Translations under genes and position numbers: made by a program
Notes under the pieces: model-generated
Databases searched by the model: none
The model's input: only the letters and a program-made list of their open reading frames with translations
Told to the model about the DNA's origin: nothing
Shown: positions 49,861-59,518 of the stretch, in pieces
Numbering within the stretch: position 1 is the stretch's first letter
How the letters are laid out: each line of letters starts with the position of its first letter
Origin: Pseudomonas brassicacearum
GTDB lineage: Bacteria > Pseudomonadota > Gammaproteobacteria > Pseudomonadales > Pseudomonadaceae
NCBI RefSeq assembly: GCF_000585995.1
Contig: NZ_CP007410.1
Location: forward strand, 5,697,001 to 5,761,000
Length of the DNA stretch: 64,000 nt
Reading direction: 5' to 3'

Positions 49861-50574
49861 ATGGACAAGTGGAAGGACTTGCAGCTGAGAAAACTATCCT
49901 GTGAAAAAGACCTGCAGACGGCTTATCGTCTGGTCCTGAATTTCTTTAACAATCAAGGATTTGAATATTGCGCATTTGCAGCCTACCTCGGAAGCCCTGA
50001 TAAGCACACCAGCAAGGTGAACCTCAATAACTACCCTTATGGATGGGACAGGTTTTATGAACAGAACGGTTATGCTTCGAATGATCCAGTAGTAGCACAT
50101 TGCAATCAATCGCCGCTACCCATTTTGTGGAATGAACATGTGTTTGCCCAGGCCCCCAAGTTATGGCGGGAACTTAATCGACAAGGACTCAGATACGGCT
50201 GGACCCAGGCCGTTCATGATGAACAGGGAGCACATTGCAGCCTGTTCAGCCTCGCACGGACTCATAGCCCCATCGACATCGAGGAACATTATGGCAATCT
50301 CGGCTACGCCATTTTCGCCAGTCAAAGGCTGCATACACTCGCCGGCAAAAAATTATCTGACAGCGTCGCGGTCAGGCAAAAATGTCACTTGTCGCCGAGA
50401 GAGATCGAAGTGTTGAGATGGTCTGCCGAAGGCAAGACGGCGTCGGAAGTAGGCAGGATTTTGTGTCTTTCCGAACGGACCGTGAATTTCCATGTATGCA
50501 GTTGCATGCGCAAACTGAATGTCAGCAATAAGATTTCAGCGGTGGCCAAAGCCGCTCAAATCCATGTGATCTGA
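49861..50574 (+). CDS. LuxR-family quorum-sensing regulator (solo)
   Basis: 237 residues from the ATG at 49861, placed by AGGAGAAGG 3 to 11 bases upstream; the frame opens at 49816. N-terminal autoinducer-binding domain (about 20-150) with the six usual pocket residues: W and Y in GWDRFYEQNGY, D-P in NDPVV, W in ILWNE and G in YGWTQAV. C-terminal LuxR helix-turn-helix (LSPREIEVLRWSAEGKTASE, TVNFHVCSCMRKL). No luxI gene lies in the window. A+T-richer than its neighbours. It likely senses an acyl-homoserine lactone made elsewhere in the genome or by neighbours. Confidence 0.88.
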   Translation: MDKWKDLQLRKLSCEKDLQTAYRLVLNFFNNQGFEYCAFAAYLGSPDKHTSKVNLNNYPYGWDRFYEQNGYASNDPVVAHCNQSPLPILWNEHVFAQAPKLWRELNRQGLRYGWTQAVHDEQGAHCSLFSLARTHSPIDIEEHYGNLGYAIFASQRLHTLAGKKLSDSVAVRQKCHLSPREIEVLRWSAEGKTASEVGRILCLSERTVNFHVCSCMRKLNVSNKISAVAKAAQIHVI

Positions 50575-50754
50575 ACAACGGAACGGCATTGCCGACCTGA
50601 AAATCCCGCGAGTAATGTGCCACGAAAAAACGTACCATTTACGGCTCCACTTGAATGATGCCGCTTCTTGCACGCGACGGAGTTCATTCAGGCGGTCCCG
50701 CTGAGACACCTGCCCGGGGCAGCGGGACATTCGTTGATCTCCAGAGTCCCAGCC

Positions 50755-51879
50755 ATGCCCTTGCTCCACAGTCCCTTCGCCCAACTCGACCTGATCCGCC
50801 AACCCGAACAGCAGAGCGAGCCGCTGCAAGCCTTCGATGCGGCCGATGAATACCTGCTCGCGCATCTGGCCGAACAACAACCGGCCGCGGATACCCGGGT
50901 GCTGGTGCTCAATGACGGCTTCGGCGCCCTGGCGGCCAGCCTGGCCGGCAACGTTGAGGTGATCAGCAGCGGTGACTCATTCCTGGCCCTGCAAGCCCTG
51001 GAGAAAAACCTGGTGCGCAATGGCCGGGCCTTTGACGCGGTGCCGACCTTGCCGGCCAGCGAACCTTTGACCGGCCCCTTCGATCGTGTACTGATCAAAG
51101 TGCCGAAAACCCTGGCCCTGCTGGAAGAACAACTGATTCGCCTGCAAAGCCAACTGGCCCCCGGTGCCCAGGTGATTGCCGGGGCAATGGTCAAGCATCT
51201 GCCCCGGGCCGCCGGCGACTTGTTGGAGCGTTACATCGGCCCGGTGCAGGCCTCCCTGGCGGTGAAAAAAGCGCGCCTGTTGATCGCCACGCCTGCCGCC
51301 CAGGCACCGGCCGTATCGCCCTACCCCAGCCGTTACTGGCTGGACGAGCCGAAGATCGAACTGCTCAACCACGCCAATGTGTTCTGCCGCGAAGGCCTCG
51401 ACATCGGCACCCGCGCCTTCCTGCCGCACCTGCCGAAAAACCTGGGCAGCGCCCATGTCGCGGACTTGGGATGCGGCAACGGCGTGCTGGCGATCGCCAG
51501 TGCCCTGCAAAATCCCGAGGCCCGCTACACCCTGGTGGACGAGTCCTACATGGCGGTGCAATCGGCAGCCGAGAACTGGCGCGCCGCCCTGGGCGAACGC
51601 GAGGTGACAATACGGGCCGGTGACGGCTTGGTCGGACAGGAGGCGCAATCCCTGGACGTGGTGCTGTGCAACCCGCCCTTCCACCAACAGCAAGTGGTGG
51701 GTGATTTCCTCGCTTGGCGGATGTTTCAACAAGCGCGCGAAGCGTTGGTGGTCGGCGGCGCGCTGTACATCGTCGGCAACCGGCACCTGGGCTACCACAG
51801 CAAACTGGCGCGGCTGTTCCGGGGCGTCGAGCAAGTGGCCGCCACACCGAAATTCGTCATCCTCAAAGCGCGCAAATAA
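50755..51879 (+). CDS. rlmG: 23S rRNA (guanine1835-N2)-methyltransferase RlmG
   Basis: 374 residues from the ATG at 50755 (MPLLHSPFAQLDLIRQP), the expected length. Duplicated methyltransferase fold: the C-terminal half has the SAM motif VADLGCGNGVLAIAS and catalytic NPPFHQQ, while the N-terminal half is degenerate. The frame runs back to 50668 but that start has poor support. Confidence 0.93.
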   Translation: MPLLHSPFAQLDLIRQPEQQSEPLQAFDAADEYLLAHLAEQQPAADTRVLVLNDGFGALAASLAGNVEVISSGDSFLALQALEKNLVRNGRAFDAVPTLPASEPLTGPFDRVLIKVPKTLALLEEQLIRLQSQLAPGAQVIAGAMVKHLPRAAGDLLERYIGPVQASLAVKKARLLIATPAAQAPAVSPYPSRYWLDEPKIELLNHANVFCREGLDIGTRAFLPHLPKNLGSAHVADLGCGNGVLAIASALQNPEARYTLVDESYMAVQSAAENWRAALGEREVTIRAGDGLVGQEAQSLDVVLCNPPFHQQQVVGDFLAWRMFQQAREALVVGGALYIVGNRHLGYHSKLARLFRGVEQVAATPKFVILKARK

Positions 51880-51891
51880 TTTATCCACAGC

Positions 51892-51916
51892 CAAAAAAAA
51901 CCCTCCGTCAGGAGGG
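51892..51916 (-). terminator. Terminator after the DUF2474 gene
   Basis: On the minus strand CCCTCC-TGAC-GGAGGG is followed by a run of eight T. It lies 35 bp after the end of the cio operon; on the plus strand it is just after rlmG. Confidence 0.88.
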
Positions 51917-51950
51917 TGGAAGCCGTGCCACAAGGCAACGGGACGGGAAA

Positions 51951-52115
51951 TCAGTGGGTGGTCAGGCCCGCGGCGTTCATGAACATCCGCATCAGGCTGG
52001 CGACAATAAACAGCGCCAGCACACTGCCGGTCCAGATCACCGTCAGCCAGCCGAGCCGCTGCCAGAGCGGTTTTTTCTCGGCGGCTTCGATGTCTTTCAA
52101 ATCAGGTCTGGCCAT
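51951..52115 (-). CDS. DUF2474 small membrane protein of the cio operon
   Basis: 54 codons, too short for usual gene lists: MARPDLKDIEAAEKKPLWQR followed by one hydrophobic helix (TVIWTGSVLALFIVASLMRMF). Starts at 52113-52115, 21 bp downstream of cioB. Small single-helix proteins often accompany bd-type oxidases (CydX-like), and DUF2474 genes are known beside Pseudomonas cioB. It may be an accessory subunit. Confidence 0.85.
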   Translation of the reverse strand: MARPDLKDIEAAEKKPLWQRLGWLTVIWTGSVLALFIVASLMRMFMNAAGLTTH

Positions 52116-52136
52116 GCTCAACACCTCGCAGGTCGA

Positions 52137-53144
52137 TCAATGGTAACCGTCGTCGTGGGTCACCTTGCCGCGGAATACGTAGTAGCTCCAGAAGGTGTAC
52201 ACCAGGATCAACGGAATGATGAACAGCGTGCCGACCAACATGAAGCCCTGGCTCTGGGGCGGTGACGAGGCGTCCCAGATCGAGATGGACGGCGGCACGA
52301 TGTTCGGCCACAGGCTGATACCCAGGCCGCTGTAGCCGAGGAAGATCAGCACCAGGGTCAGGATGAATGGCGTGTAATTGGCGTTGCGAGCGACCGCGCG
52401 GAACAGCCCATACATGGTCACCAGCACCAGGATCGGCACCGGCAGGAACCAGAACAGGTTCGGCAGGGTGAACCAGCGGGCCGCGATGTCGGCGTGGGCC
52501 AGCGGCGTCCAGATGCTGACGATCCCGATCACCGCCAGGACCACGAACGCCAGCGGCCTGGCCAGGTCATGCATCTGTTCCTGCAACTTGCCTTCGGTCT
52601 TCATGATCAGCCAGGTGCAGCCGAGCAAGGCATAGGCCGCGATCAACGCCAGGCCACAGAACATCGTGAACGGTGTGAACCAGTCCAGGGAGCCCCCGGC
52701 GAACTGGCGATTGACCACGGGGAAACCGTCGATGAATGCGCCTAGCGCTACACCCTGGAAGAAGGTCGCCGTCAGCGAACCGCCGATGAAAGCCTTGTCC
52801 CACAGGTGCCGTTTCTCCGCCTTGGCCTTGAAACGGAATTCGAAGGCCACGCCCCGGAAAATCAGGCCGATGAGCATCAGGATCAACGGCAGGTACAGGG
52901 CCGACAGCACCACCGAATAAGCCAGCGGAAACGCCCCGAACAGGCCCGCCCCACCCAGCACCAGCCAGGTTTCGTTACCGTCCCAGACCGGCGCCACGGT
53001 GTTCATCATCACGTCGCGGTCGCGCTCGCCCTTGACGAAGGGGAAGAGGATGCCGATCCCCAGGTCGAAGCCGTCCATGACCACGTACATCATGATGCCG
53101 AAGATGATGACCACGGCCCAGATCAGCGGAAGATCAATACCCAT
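52137..53144 (-). CDS. cioB: Cyanide-insensitive terminal oxidase subunit II (CioB)
   Basis: 335-residue CydB-family protein (MGIDLPLIWAVVIIFGIMMYVVMDGFDLG) with about eight TM helices. Pairs with CioA to reduce oxygen with quinol. Three bp after cioA, tightly coupled. Ends in a short DDGYH tail. Confidence 0.95.
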   Translation of the reverse strand: MGIDLPLIWAVVIIFGIMMYVVMDGFDLGIGILFPFVKGERDRDVMMNTVAPVWDGNETWLVLGGAGLFGAFPLAYSVVLSALYLPLILMLIGLIFRGVAFEFRFKAKAEKRHLWDKAFIGGSLTATFFQGVALGAFIDGFPVVNRQFAGGSLDWFTPFTMFCGLALIAAYALLGCTWLIMKTEGKLQEQMHDLARPLAFVVLAVIGIVSIWTPLAHADIAARWFTLPNLFWFLPVPILVLVTMYGLFRAVARNANYTPFILTLVLIFLGYSGLGISLWPNIVPPSISIWDASSPPQSQGFMLVGTLFIIPLILVYTFWSYYVFRGKVTHDDGYH

Positions 53145-53147
53145 GAC

Positions 53148-54584
53148 TCAATTCCCCTTGTTCGAGCGGTCGGTTGTGTCCACGTCTTCGCCGTCATCGG
53201 CGGCCGACAATGGTCGCGCCGGCGTACGTTTCTGGCCTGGGCCTCCATCGCTCGGTTCGGCTTCGTGGGCCTCCGGCCCCTTGCGCACCAGGCGCATCAT
53301 GTAGCTCAAGCCAGCCCCGAACAGCGCGAAATACACCACCACGAACAGCACCAGGGTGATACTCATCTGCGCAAAGCTGTGGCCGGACGAAGCATCGGCG
53401 GTGCGCATCAAGCCGTAGACCACCCACGGCTGGCGACCGATTTCAGTGGTGAACCAACCCGCCAGAATCGCGATCAGGCCGGACGGTCCCATCCACAGCA
53501 CCATGTGCAGGAACGGTCGGGATTGGTAGATCCGATCCTTGCGCCGCAGCAGCAGGCTGCACAGGCCGGTGAAAATCATCAGCAGCCCCAGCCCGACCAT
53601 GACCCGGAACGACCAGAACACGATGGTTGAATTGGGTCGATCCTCAGGTGGAAACTCCTTGAGGGCCGGCACCTGTTTGTCCAGGCTATGGGTCAGGATC
53701 AGGCTCCCCAGATATGGGATTTCCACGGCGAACTTGGTCTTCTCGGCCTGCATGTCCGGCCAGCCGAACAGAATCAGCGGGGTTGGCTCATTGCCGACGT
53801 TCTCCCAGTGACCTTCGATGGCCGCGATCTTCGCCGGCTGATGCTTGAGGGTGTTGAGTCCGTGGAAGTCGCCGATGACGGCCTGTATCGGCGCCACCAG
53901 CAACGCCATCCACATCGCCATCGACAGCATCCGGCGGATGGCCGGCGTATCGCGACCGCGCAGCAAATGCCAGGCCGCCGACGAACCAACGAAGAAGGCC
54001 GTGGCGACAAAGGCCGCCGTGGACATGTGCAGCAGGCGATAAGGGAACGAGGGGTTGAACACCACCGCCAGCCAGTCCACCGGAATCACCCGGCCATCAA
54101 TGATTTCGTAGCCTTGCGGGGTCTGCATCCAGCTGTTGGAAGACAGGATCCAGAAGGTCGAGATCAGCGTACCGATCGCCACCATCACTGTGGAAAAGAA
54201 GTGCAGGCCACGGCCAACGCGATTCCAGCCAAACAGCATCACGCCCAGGAAGCCCGCCTCGAGGAAGAAAGCCGTGAGCACTTCATAGGTCAGCAGCGGC
54301 CCGGTCACCGCACCGGCGAAGTCCGAGAAGCGGCTCCAGTTGGTACCGAACTGATAGGCCATGACCAACCCGGACACCACGCCCATGCCGAAGTTGACGG
54401 CAAATATCTTCGACCAGAAGTGGTACAGGTCGCGGTAGGTGTCATCGCGGGTCTTGAGCCACAAGCCTTCGAGCACCGCCAGGTAACTCGCCAGGCCAAT
54501 GGTGATGGCCGGGAACAGGATGTGGAACGAGATCGTGAATGCAAACTGGATTCGGGCGAGATCGAGCGCCTCCAAACCGAACAT
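53148..54584 (-). CDS. cioA: Cyanide-insensitive terminal oxidase subunit I (CioA)
   Basis: 478-residue CydA-family subunit. Haem ligands are visible: His in FTISFHILFPAITIG, His in YRLLHMSTAAFVATAFF and Met in WSFRVMVGLG. The quinol-binding Q-loop is short, as in CIO rather than E. coli bd-I. The C-terminal tail is charged and cytoplasmic. An ANR-type site lies 158 bp upstream. Confidence 0.95.
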   Translation of the reverse strand: MFGLEALDLARIQFAFTISFHILFPAITIGLASYLAVLEGLWLKTRDDTYRDLYHFWSKIFAVNFGMGVVSGLVMAYQFGTNWSRFSDFAGAVTGPLLTYEVLTAFFLEAGFLGVMLFGWNRVGRGLHFFSTVMVAIGTLISTFWILSSNSWMQTPQGYEIIDGRVIPVDWLAVVFNPSFPYRLLHMSTAAFVATAFFVGSSAAWHLLRGRDTPAIRRMLSMAMWMALLVAPIQAVIGDFHGLNTLKHQPAKIAAIEGHWENVGNEPTPLILFGWPDMQAEKTKFAVEIPYLGSLILTHSLDKQVPALKEFPPEDRPNSTIVFWSFRVMVGLGLLMIFTGLCSLLLRRKDRIYQSRPFLHMVLWMGPSGLIAILAGWFTTEIGRQPWVVYGLMRTADASSGHSFAQMSITLVLFVVVYFALFGAGLSYMMRLVRKGPEAHEAEPSDGGPGQKRTPARPLSAADDGEDVDTTDRSNKGN

Positions 54585-54741
54585 AAGTCTTCCTCTGTCA
54601 GGTAAAACCGGCTGCGGGCGGGGCCTGCATCACAGCCTTCCAGGGATATGGAGTGCGATGCTTTTCAAATCGTTCTTTTTTAAAACCGTCACAACGCAGG
54701 ACTCTGGCCGGATGGCCGCCAAGCCATCACCCCGGTAGGTG

Positions 54742-54755
54742 TTGACCTGGATCAA
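54742..54755 (-). promoter_or_regulatory. Predicted ANR/FNR box upstream of cioAB
   Basis: TTGAC-CTGG-ATCAA matches TTGAT-N4-ATCAA at 9 of 10 fixed positions, centred about 165 bp before cioA. In P. aeruginosa ANR represses cioAB under low oxygen. Confidence 0.6.
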
Positions 54756-54862
54756 GCAATGTTCAAAGAGTAGTCGCATTATTGCCGATGAACGGCGTGG
54801 TCTTTTGTCGCGTGACAGGTTGTCTCAGGTCGATCCATAACGTTCCAGAGTACCCAATACCC

Positions 54863-54954
54863 GTGGCGAGGGAGCTTGCTCCCGCTCGGTTGCGCAGCGA
54901 CCGCAAAATCCTGGGGCTGCTTCGCAACCCAGCGGGAGCAAGCTCCCTCGCCAC
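54863..54954. repeat. Inverted repeat, GTGGCGAGGGAGC variant
   Basis: Arms GTGGCGAGGGAGCTTGCTCC and its inverse with inner GCTGCTTCGCAACC. Related to 8174-8305 and 44272-44400, but with GAGCTTGCTC in place of GATTTATC. Occupies much of the 496-bp gap between cioA and the MFS gene; the remainder shows no gene. Confidence 0.88.
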
Positions 54955-55080
54955 AGTTGTCCGCCATGCCCCTGGGCTACATTGAAGTAGATGTTTGGCT
55001 AACTATTTTTTCCGACAGACGTAATTTCCAGTTACAGCTCGGCGATAATCTCGTGGCCTTCCTCTCCGGACCCGTCCTAG

Positions 55081-56319
55081 ATGCCCAGCCAAGCGCCGCT
55101 GCTGCTCCGCCACCATCGTCCCTTCATCGCCTTCTGGCTGGCCCGGATATTCACCGCCAGTGGTTTCCAGATGCTCACCGTGGCCATCGGCTGGAATCTC
55201 TATCAACTGACCGGCAATGTATTGGACCTGGGTCTTGTCGGGTTGGTGGAGTTCGCCCCGCGCGTACTGTTCATGCTCCATACCGGGCACGTGGCCGACC
55301 GCTATGACCGGCGCAAGGTCGCGGCCATCTGCCAATCATTACAGGCGATGATTGCCCTGGCGCTGGTGATCGGCAGCGCCACTGACAATGTCACGCGGGA
55401 AATGATCTTCATCCTCGCTTTCCTACTGGGCGCCGCCCGCTCCTTCGAAATGCCCACCACCCAGGCGCTGCTGCCGAGCATCGTGCCCGCCGCGCTGTTT
55501 CCCCGGGCCGTAGCCGCCGCACAGTCGGCCCAGCAGTCCGCCACCATCGTCGCCCCCGCCCTCGGCGGCTTGCTCTACGCCTTCGGCAGCGTCTGGGTTT
55601 ATGGGCCGACGGTGCTGCTCTACCTCATCGCCTGTTGCCTGATGCTCAACCTGCCCGCCCGGCAGACACCGCTGAACAAAGGCAAGGCAACGCTGGATTC
55701 ATTGCTGGCCGGGATTCGCTTCATTCGCAGCCGCCCGGACATTCTCGGGGCGATCTCCCTGGACCTGTTCGCCGTGCTGCTGGGCGGCGCGACGGCGCTG
55801 CTGCCGGTGTTCGCCAAAGATATTTTGCTTACCGGCCCCTGGGGCCTGGGTCTGTTGCGCTCGGCGCCAGCGGTCGGGGCCTTGCTGATGTCGCTGTGGC
55901 TGGCGCGGTTTGCCGTGGAGCGCAAGGTGGGTCGGGTGATGTTCACCGCCGTGGGGGTGTTCGGCGTCGCCACCATTGCGTTCGGCCTCTCCACCTCGTT
56001 CTGGTTTTCCTTGGCGGTGCTGGTGGTGCTGGGGGCGGCGGACATGATCAGCATGGTCATCCGCGCCTCCTTCGTGCAGTTGGAAACGCCGGATGAAATG
56101 CGCGGCCGGGTCAGCGCGGTGAACGGACTGTTCATCGGCGCTTCGAACCAGTTGGGCGAGTTCGAGTCCGGCCTCACCGCCCATTGGTTCGGCACCGTGC
56201 CGGCAGTGGTCATGGGCGGCGTCGGCACGCTGCTGGTGACCGGGGCCTGGATCAAACTGTTCCCGACCCTGGCCAACCGCGACCGAATGCACGAACCGGC
56301 GGAAGAAGCGAAAGCCTAG
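55081..56319 (+). CDS. MFS transporter (MFS_3 / EntS-like)
   Basis: 412 residues with 10-12 TM helices. The loop motif GHVADRYDRRKVAA between helices 2 and 3 and the RIFTASGFQMLTVAIGWNLYQLTG start fit the MFS_3 group, which includes siderophore exporters such as EntS. Substrate cannot be read from the sequence. Its last four bases overlap the end of the convergent molybdenum subunit gene. Confidence 0.88.
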   Translation: MPSQAPLLLRHHRPFIAFWLARIFTASGFQMLTVAIGWNLYQLTGNVLDLGLVGLVEFAPRVLFMLHTGHVADRYDRRKVAAICQSLQAMIALALVIGSATDNVTREMIFILAFLLGAARSFEMPTTQALLPSIVPAALFPRAVAAAQSAQQSATIVAPALGGLLYAFGSVWVYGPTVLLYLIACCLMLNLPARQTPLNKGKATLDSLLAGIRFIRSRPDILGAISLDLFAVLLGGATALLPVFAKDILLTGPWGLGLLRSAPAVGALLMSLWLARFAVERKVGRVMFTAVGVFGVATIAFGLSTSFWFSLAVLVVLGAADMISMVIRASFVQLETPDEMRGRVSAVNGLFIGASNQLGEFESGLTAHWFGTVPAVVMGGVGTLLVTGAWIKLFPTLANRDRMHEPAEEAKA

Positions 56320-58517
56320 AGCAACTTATCGAGGGTGATGGGGAACTCCCGCACCCGTTTGCCGGTGGCATGGTAAATCGCATTGGCCACCGCCGCCGCC
56401 ACACCGACGATACCGATCTCACCCACGCCCTTGGACCCAAGGGCGTTGACGATCTCGTCGTGTTCCTCGACGAAAACCACGTCAATGTCACCGATGTCGG
56501 CATTCACCGGCACGTGGTACTCGGCCAGGCTGTGGTTCATGTGGCGGCCCAACGCATGGTCGGTCAAGGTTTCTTCATGCAGGGCCATGCCAACGCCCCA
56601 GACCACGCCTCCCAGAATCTGGCTGCGCGCGGTTTTCGGGTTGATCACCCGCCCAGCGGCTATGGCGCTGACCACGCGATTGACCTTCACCGTACCCAGG
56701 TCTTCATCCACCCACACTTCGACGAACACCGCCGAATGCGTAGCGGTGGCGTAGGCCTGGCGTTTTGCGTCCGGTTCGGCGGTGACCTGGGCCTGCAACG
56801 GCGTCTCGCCGCTTTTTTGCGCCAACTCGGCCAAGGCAACGCTCGCCTCGCCCAACCGCAGCTGACCATCCATGAACACCACTTGTTCAAGGGTCGCGCC
56901 ACTGAAGGCCGGGCAAGCCTGCCGGGCCACGGCCAGCAGTTTTTCCTTCAGCGCTTCACAAGCCTGCTGCACGGCGGTGCCTACGGACGAGACGGTGAAC
57001 GAACCGCCCTGCAGCGGCGCGGTAGGCAATGACGAGTCGCCGAGTACGAAGGTGACGTTCTCAAGGGACACCCCGCAGGTCTCAGCCGCGATCTGGGTCA
57101 TGACCGTATAAGTGCCGGTCCCGATGTCAGTGGTGGCACTGCTGACGGTCAGCTTGCCGTCCGTGTCCAACGAGGCTTTGGCGCTGGCCTTCTGTTGCAT
57201 GGCTTCCCACACACCACCGGCCATGCCCCAACCCACCAATTGCCGGCCTTCACGCATGCTGCGTGGCTCCGGGTTGCGCTTGTCCCAGCCGAAACGTTGA
57301 GCCCCCTGGGCATAACATTCACGCAGTTCCTTGCTGGAATACGGCTTGCCTTCGTTCTCATTGCGTTCGGCGTAGTTGATCAACCGTAGTTGGACCGGAT
57401 CGATCGCCAGGGCACAGGCCAGCTCATCCATGGCGCATTCCAGGCCGATCAACCCGAGGGCAGCGCCGGGGGCGCGCATGTCCAGCGGCGTGTAGACGTC
57501 CAGGGGCACCAGTTTGTAGGTCAATGTCACGTTGTCGCAGTGATAGAGCATGCCGCTCCACTCCACCACGTGCTCGGTGAAATCTTCGAAGCGCGACGTC
57601 TGGCCGACAGCAGTGTGGGCGACGGCCAGCAACCGCCCGTTGGCCGCCGCGCCCAATTGCACACGCTGGAAGGTGCGCGGGCGATAGCCGAAGGTAAACA
57701 TCTGCTGGCGTGTCAGGCTGACCCGCACGGAGCGCTTGAGGGCCAGCGCGGCCATCACCGCCAAGGGTAGTTGATACTGGGGCCGCAGCCCGGAGCCGAA
57801 GGCGCCGCCAACAAACGCGGCAAACACGCGTACCTGCTCTTTCTCCAGCCCGAATACTTTTTGCACATAGGCCTGGCAGTTTTGCGTGCCTTGGGTCTTG
57901 TCGTGGATGTGCAGGCTGCCGTCGGGTTGAAACAGCACCGTGGAGGCGTGCGGCTCCATCGGGTTGTGATGTTCGATCGGTGTGCTGTAGGACACATCCA
58001 CACTGAGCGCCGCGCTGGCGTACTCGCCCTGAAAATTCCCACGGGGCTTGGGCAGTTCGGCCGGTGCGGGATGGGCTTCGTTTTGCAGGATTGCCAGATC
58101 GGTCTGATGGTCCTGGGCTTCATATTCGATTTCAATGAGCGAACCGGCATAGCGAGCCAGTTCGAGGTTTTCCGCCACCACCAGGGCCAGCGGCTGGCCG
58201 CTGTAGAGGACCTGGTCGTTGTACAGCGGCCGGAACGGCGAACCGTCGGCGGCGTCGGCGTCCTGGTAGGGCTCATCGTAGCTGGCTATCCGGGGCCGGT
58301 TGGTATGATCAATCACCGCCACCACGCCGGGCAGCGCCAGCGCCCGCGAAGCATCGATGCGCAGCACACGGCCACGGGCGATCTTGCTGGAGACGACGCT
58401 GCCATGCAGCAAGCCGTCCTCGGGGTATTCACCGGCATAACGGGCCTGGCCCGTCACCTTGAGCAGGCCATCGACCCGATCGAGTGACTGCCCTATGGAT
58501 TGGCTCGAAGCGTTCAT
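56316..58517 (-). CDS. Molybdopterin-binding subunit of a xanthine-dehydrogenase-family oxidoreductase
   Basis: 733-residue large subunit (PaoC/YagR-like). Begins with SIGQSLDRVDGLLKVTGQARYAGEY, contains the Mo-cofactor region FVGGAFGSGLRPQYQ and ends with the active-site glutamate in SKGVGEIGIVGVAAAVANAI. Oxidises aldehydes or heterocycles by hydroxylation with water. Overlaps the FAD subunit gene by one base, forming one operon (Fe-S, FAD, Mo). Substrate unknown; homologous to E. coli PaoABC and to P. aeruginosa genes at the same location. Confidence 0.92.
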   Translation of the reverse strand: MNASSQSIGQSLDRVDGLLKVTGQARYAGEYPEDGLLHGSVVSSKIARGRVLRIDASRALALPGVVAVIDHTNRPRIASYDEPYQDADAADGSPFRPLYNDQVLYSGQPLALVVAENLELARYAGSLIEIEYEAQDHQTDLAILQNEAHPAPAELPKPRGNFQGEYASAALSVDVSYSTPIEHHNPMEPHASTVLFQPDGSLHIHDKTQGTQNCQAYVQKVFGLEKEQVRVFAAFVGGAFGSGLRPQYQLPLAVMAALALKRSVRVSLTRQQMFTFGYRPRTFQRVQLGAAANGRLLAVAHTAVGQTSRFEDFTEHVVEWSGMLYHCDNVTLTYKLVPLDVYTPLDMRAPGAALGLIGLECAMDELACALAIDPVQLRLINYAERNENEGKPYSSKELRECYAQGAQRFGWDKRNPEPRSMREGRQLVGWGMAGGVWEAMQQKASAKASLDTDGKLTVSSATTDIGTGTYTVMTQIAAETCGVSLENVTFVLGDSSLPTAPLQGGSFTVSSVGTAVQQACEALKEKLLAVARQACPAFSGATLEQVVFMDGQLRLGEASVALAELAQKSGETPLQAQVTAEPDAKRQAYATATHSAVFVEVWVDEDLGTVKVNRVVSAIAAGRVINPKTARSQILGGVVWGVGMALHEETLTDHALGRHMNHSLAEYHVPVNADIGDIDVVFVEEHDEIVNALGSKGVGEIGIVGVAAAVANAIYHATGKRVREFPITLDKLL

Positions 58518-59518
58518 CAGGCTTGTCCTCCCTGCGGTGCGGTACCCAACGCGGCATCGCTCAAGGCGCGGACAATCGCTCGACGCGCCAGTCTGACCTT
58601 GAAGCCGTTGTGTTCCAGCGGCTCGGCGTTTTGCAGCAGCGCATCGGCCGCAGCGGCGAAGGTTTCGCGGCTGACGGTCTGACCGTTCAGCCAGCTCTCC
58701 ACGGCGCGGTCGCGCCAGGGTTTGTGAGCGACGCCGCCCAAGGCCAGGCGCGCCTGGCGAATCACCGGACCGTCCAGCTCCAGCGCCGCCGCCACCGACA
58801 CCAGGGCAAAGGCGTAGGAGGCGCGGTCGCGAATCTTCAAGTAATGGCTGTGCTCGGCGAATCCCGGGGCCGGTAGCTCGATGGCAGTGACCAGCTCATC
58901 GTCGGCCAGTTGGTTATCCCGCTCCGGGGCATCGCCGGGCAGGCGATGAAAGTCGGCGAACTCGATGGTCCGCGCCCCACCCCGGCCCAGGACATGGACC
59001 ACCGCTTCAAGGGCGGCCAGGGCCACGCACATGTCGGAGGGATGGGTGGCGACACATTGATCACTGGCGCCGAAAATCGCATGGATCCGGTTCAAGCCGT
59101 CCCGGGCCGGGCAACCGCTGCCCGGCCGGCGCTTGTTGCACGGTACGTTGGCATCGTAGAAGTAATAGCAGCGGGTGCGTTGCAGCAGATTGCCGCCGGT
59201 GCTGGCCATGTTGCGCAGTTGCGGCGAAGCGCCGGCCAGGATCGCCTGGGACAACAACGGATAACGCCGCTCGATCCACGGGTGCCAGGCCAGATCAGCA
59301 TTGCTCACCAAGGCACCGATCATCACCCCGCCGGATGGGGTTTCGCTGAGGTCCGCCAGGGGCAGCCCGGTGATGTCGATCAAGTGCTCGGGGCGAGTGA
59401 GGTTTTCTTTCATCAAGTCCAGCAGGTTGGTGCCGCCGGCAATGAAGCGCGACACCGGGCTCGACAAATCGACGGCGGCCTGCACGGTCTCGGGCTTGCT
59501 GTATTGGAAGGGATTCAT
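58517..59518 (-). CDS. FAD-binding subunit of the xanthine-dehydrogenase-family enzyme
   Basis: 333 residues of the CO-dehydrogenase flavoprotein type. FAD motif FIAGGTNLLDLMKEN near the N-terminus and NMASTGGNLLQRTRCYYFYD later. The cysteine-rich segment CNKRRPGSGCPARDG corresponds to the extra 4Fe-4S site of PaoB-type subunits. Overlaps the Fe-S gene by 4 bp (ATGA). Confidence 0.92.
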   Translation of the reverse strand: MNPFQYSKPETVQAAVDLSSPVSRFIAGGTNLLDLMKENLTRPEHLIDITGLPLADLSETPSGGVMIGALVSNADLAWHPWIERRYPLLSQAILAGASPQLRNMASTGGNLLQRTRCYYFYDANVPCNKRRPGSGCPARDGLNRIHAIFGASDQCVATHPSDMCVALAALEAVVHVLGRGGARTIEFADFHRLPGDAPERDNQLADDELVTAIELPAPGFAEHSHYLKIRDRASYAFALVSVAAALELDGPVIRQARLALGGVAHKPWRDRAVESWLNGQTVSRETFAAAADALLQNAEPLEHNGFKVRLARRAIVRALSDAALGTAPQGGQA

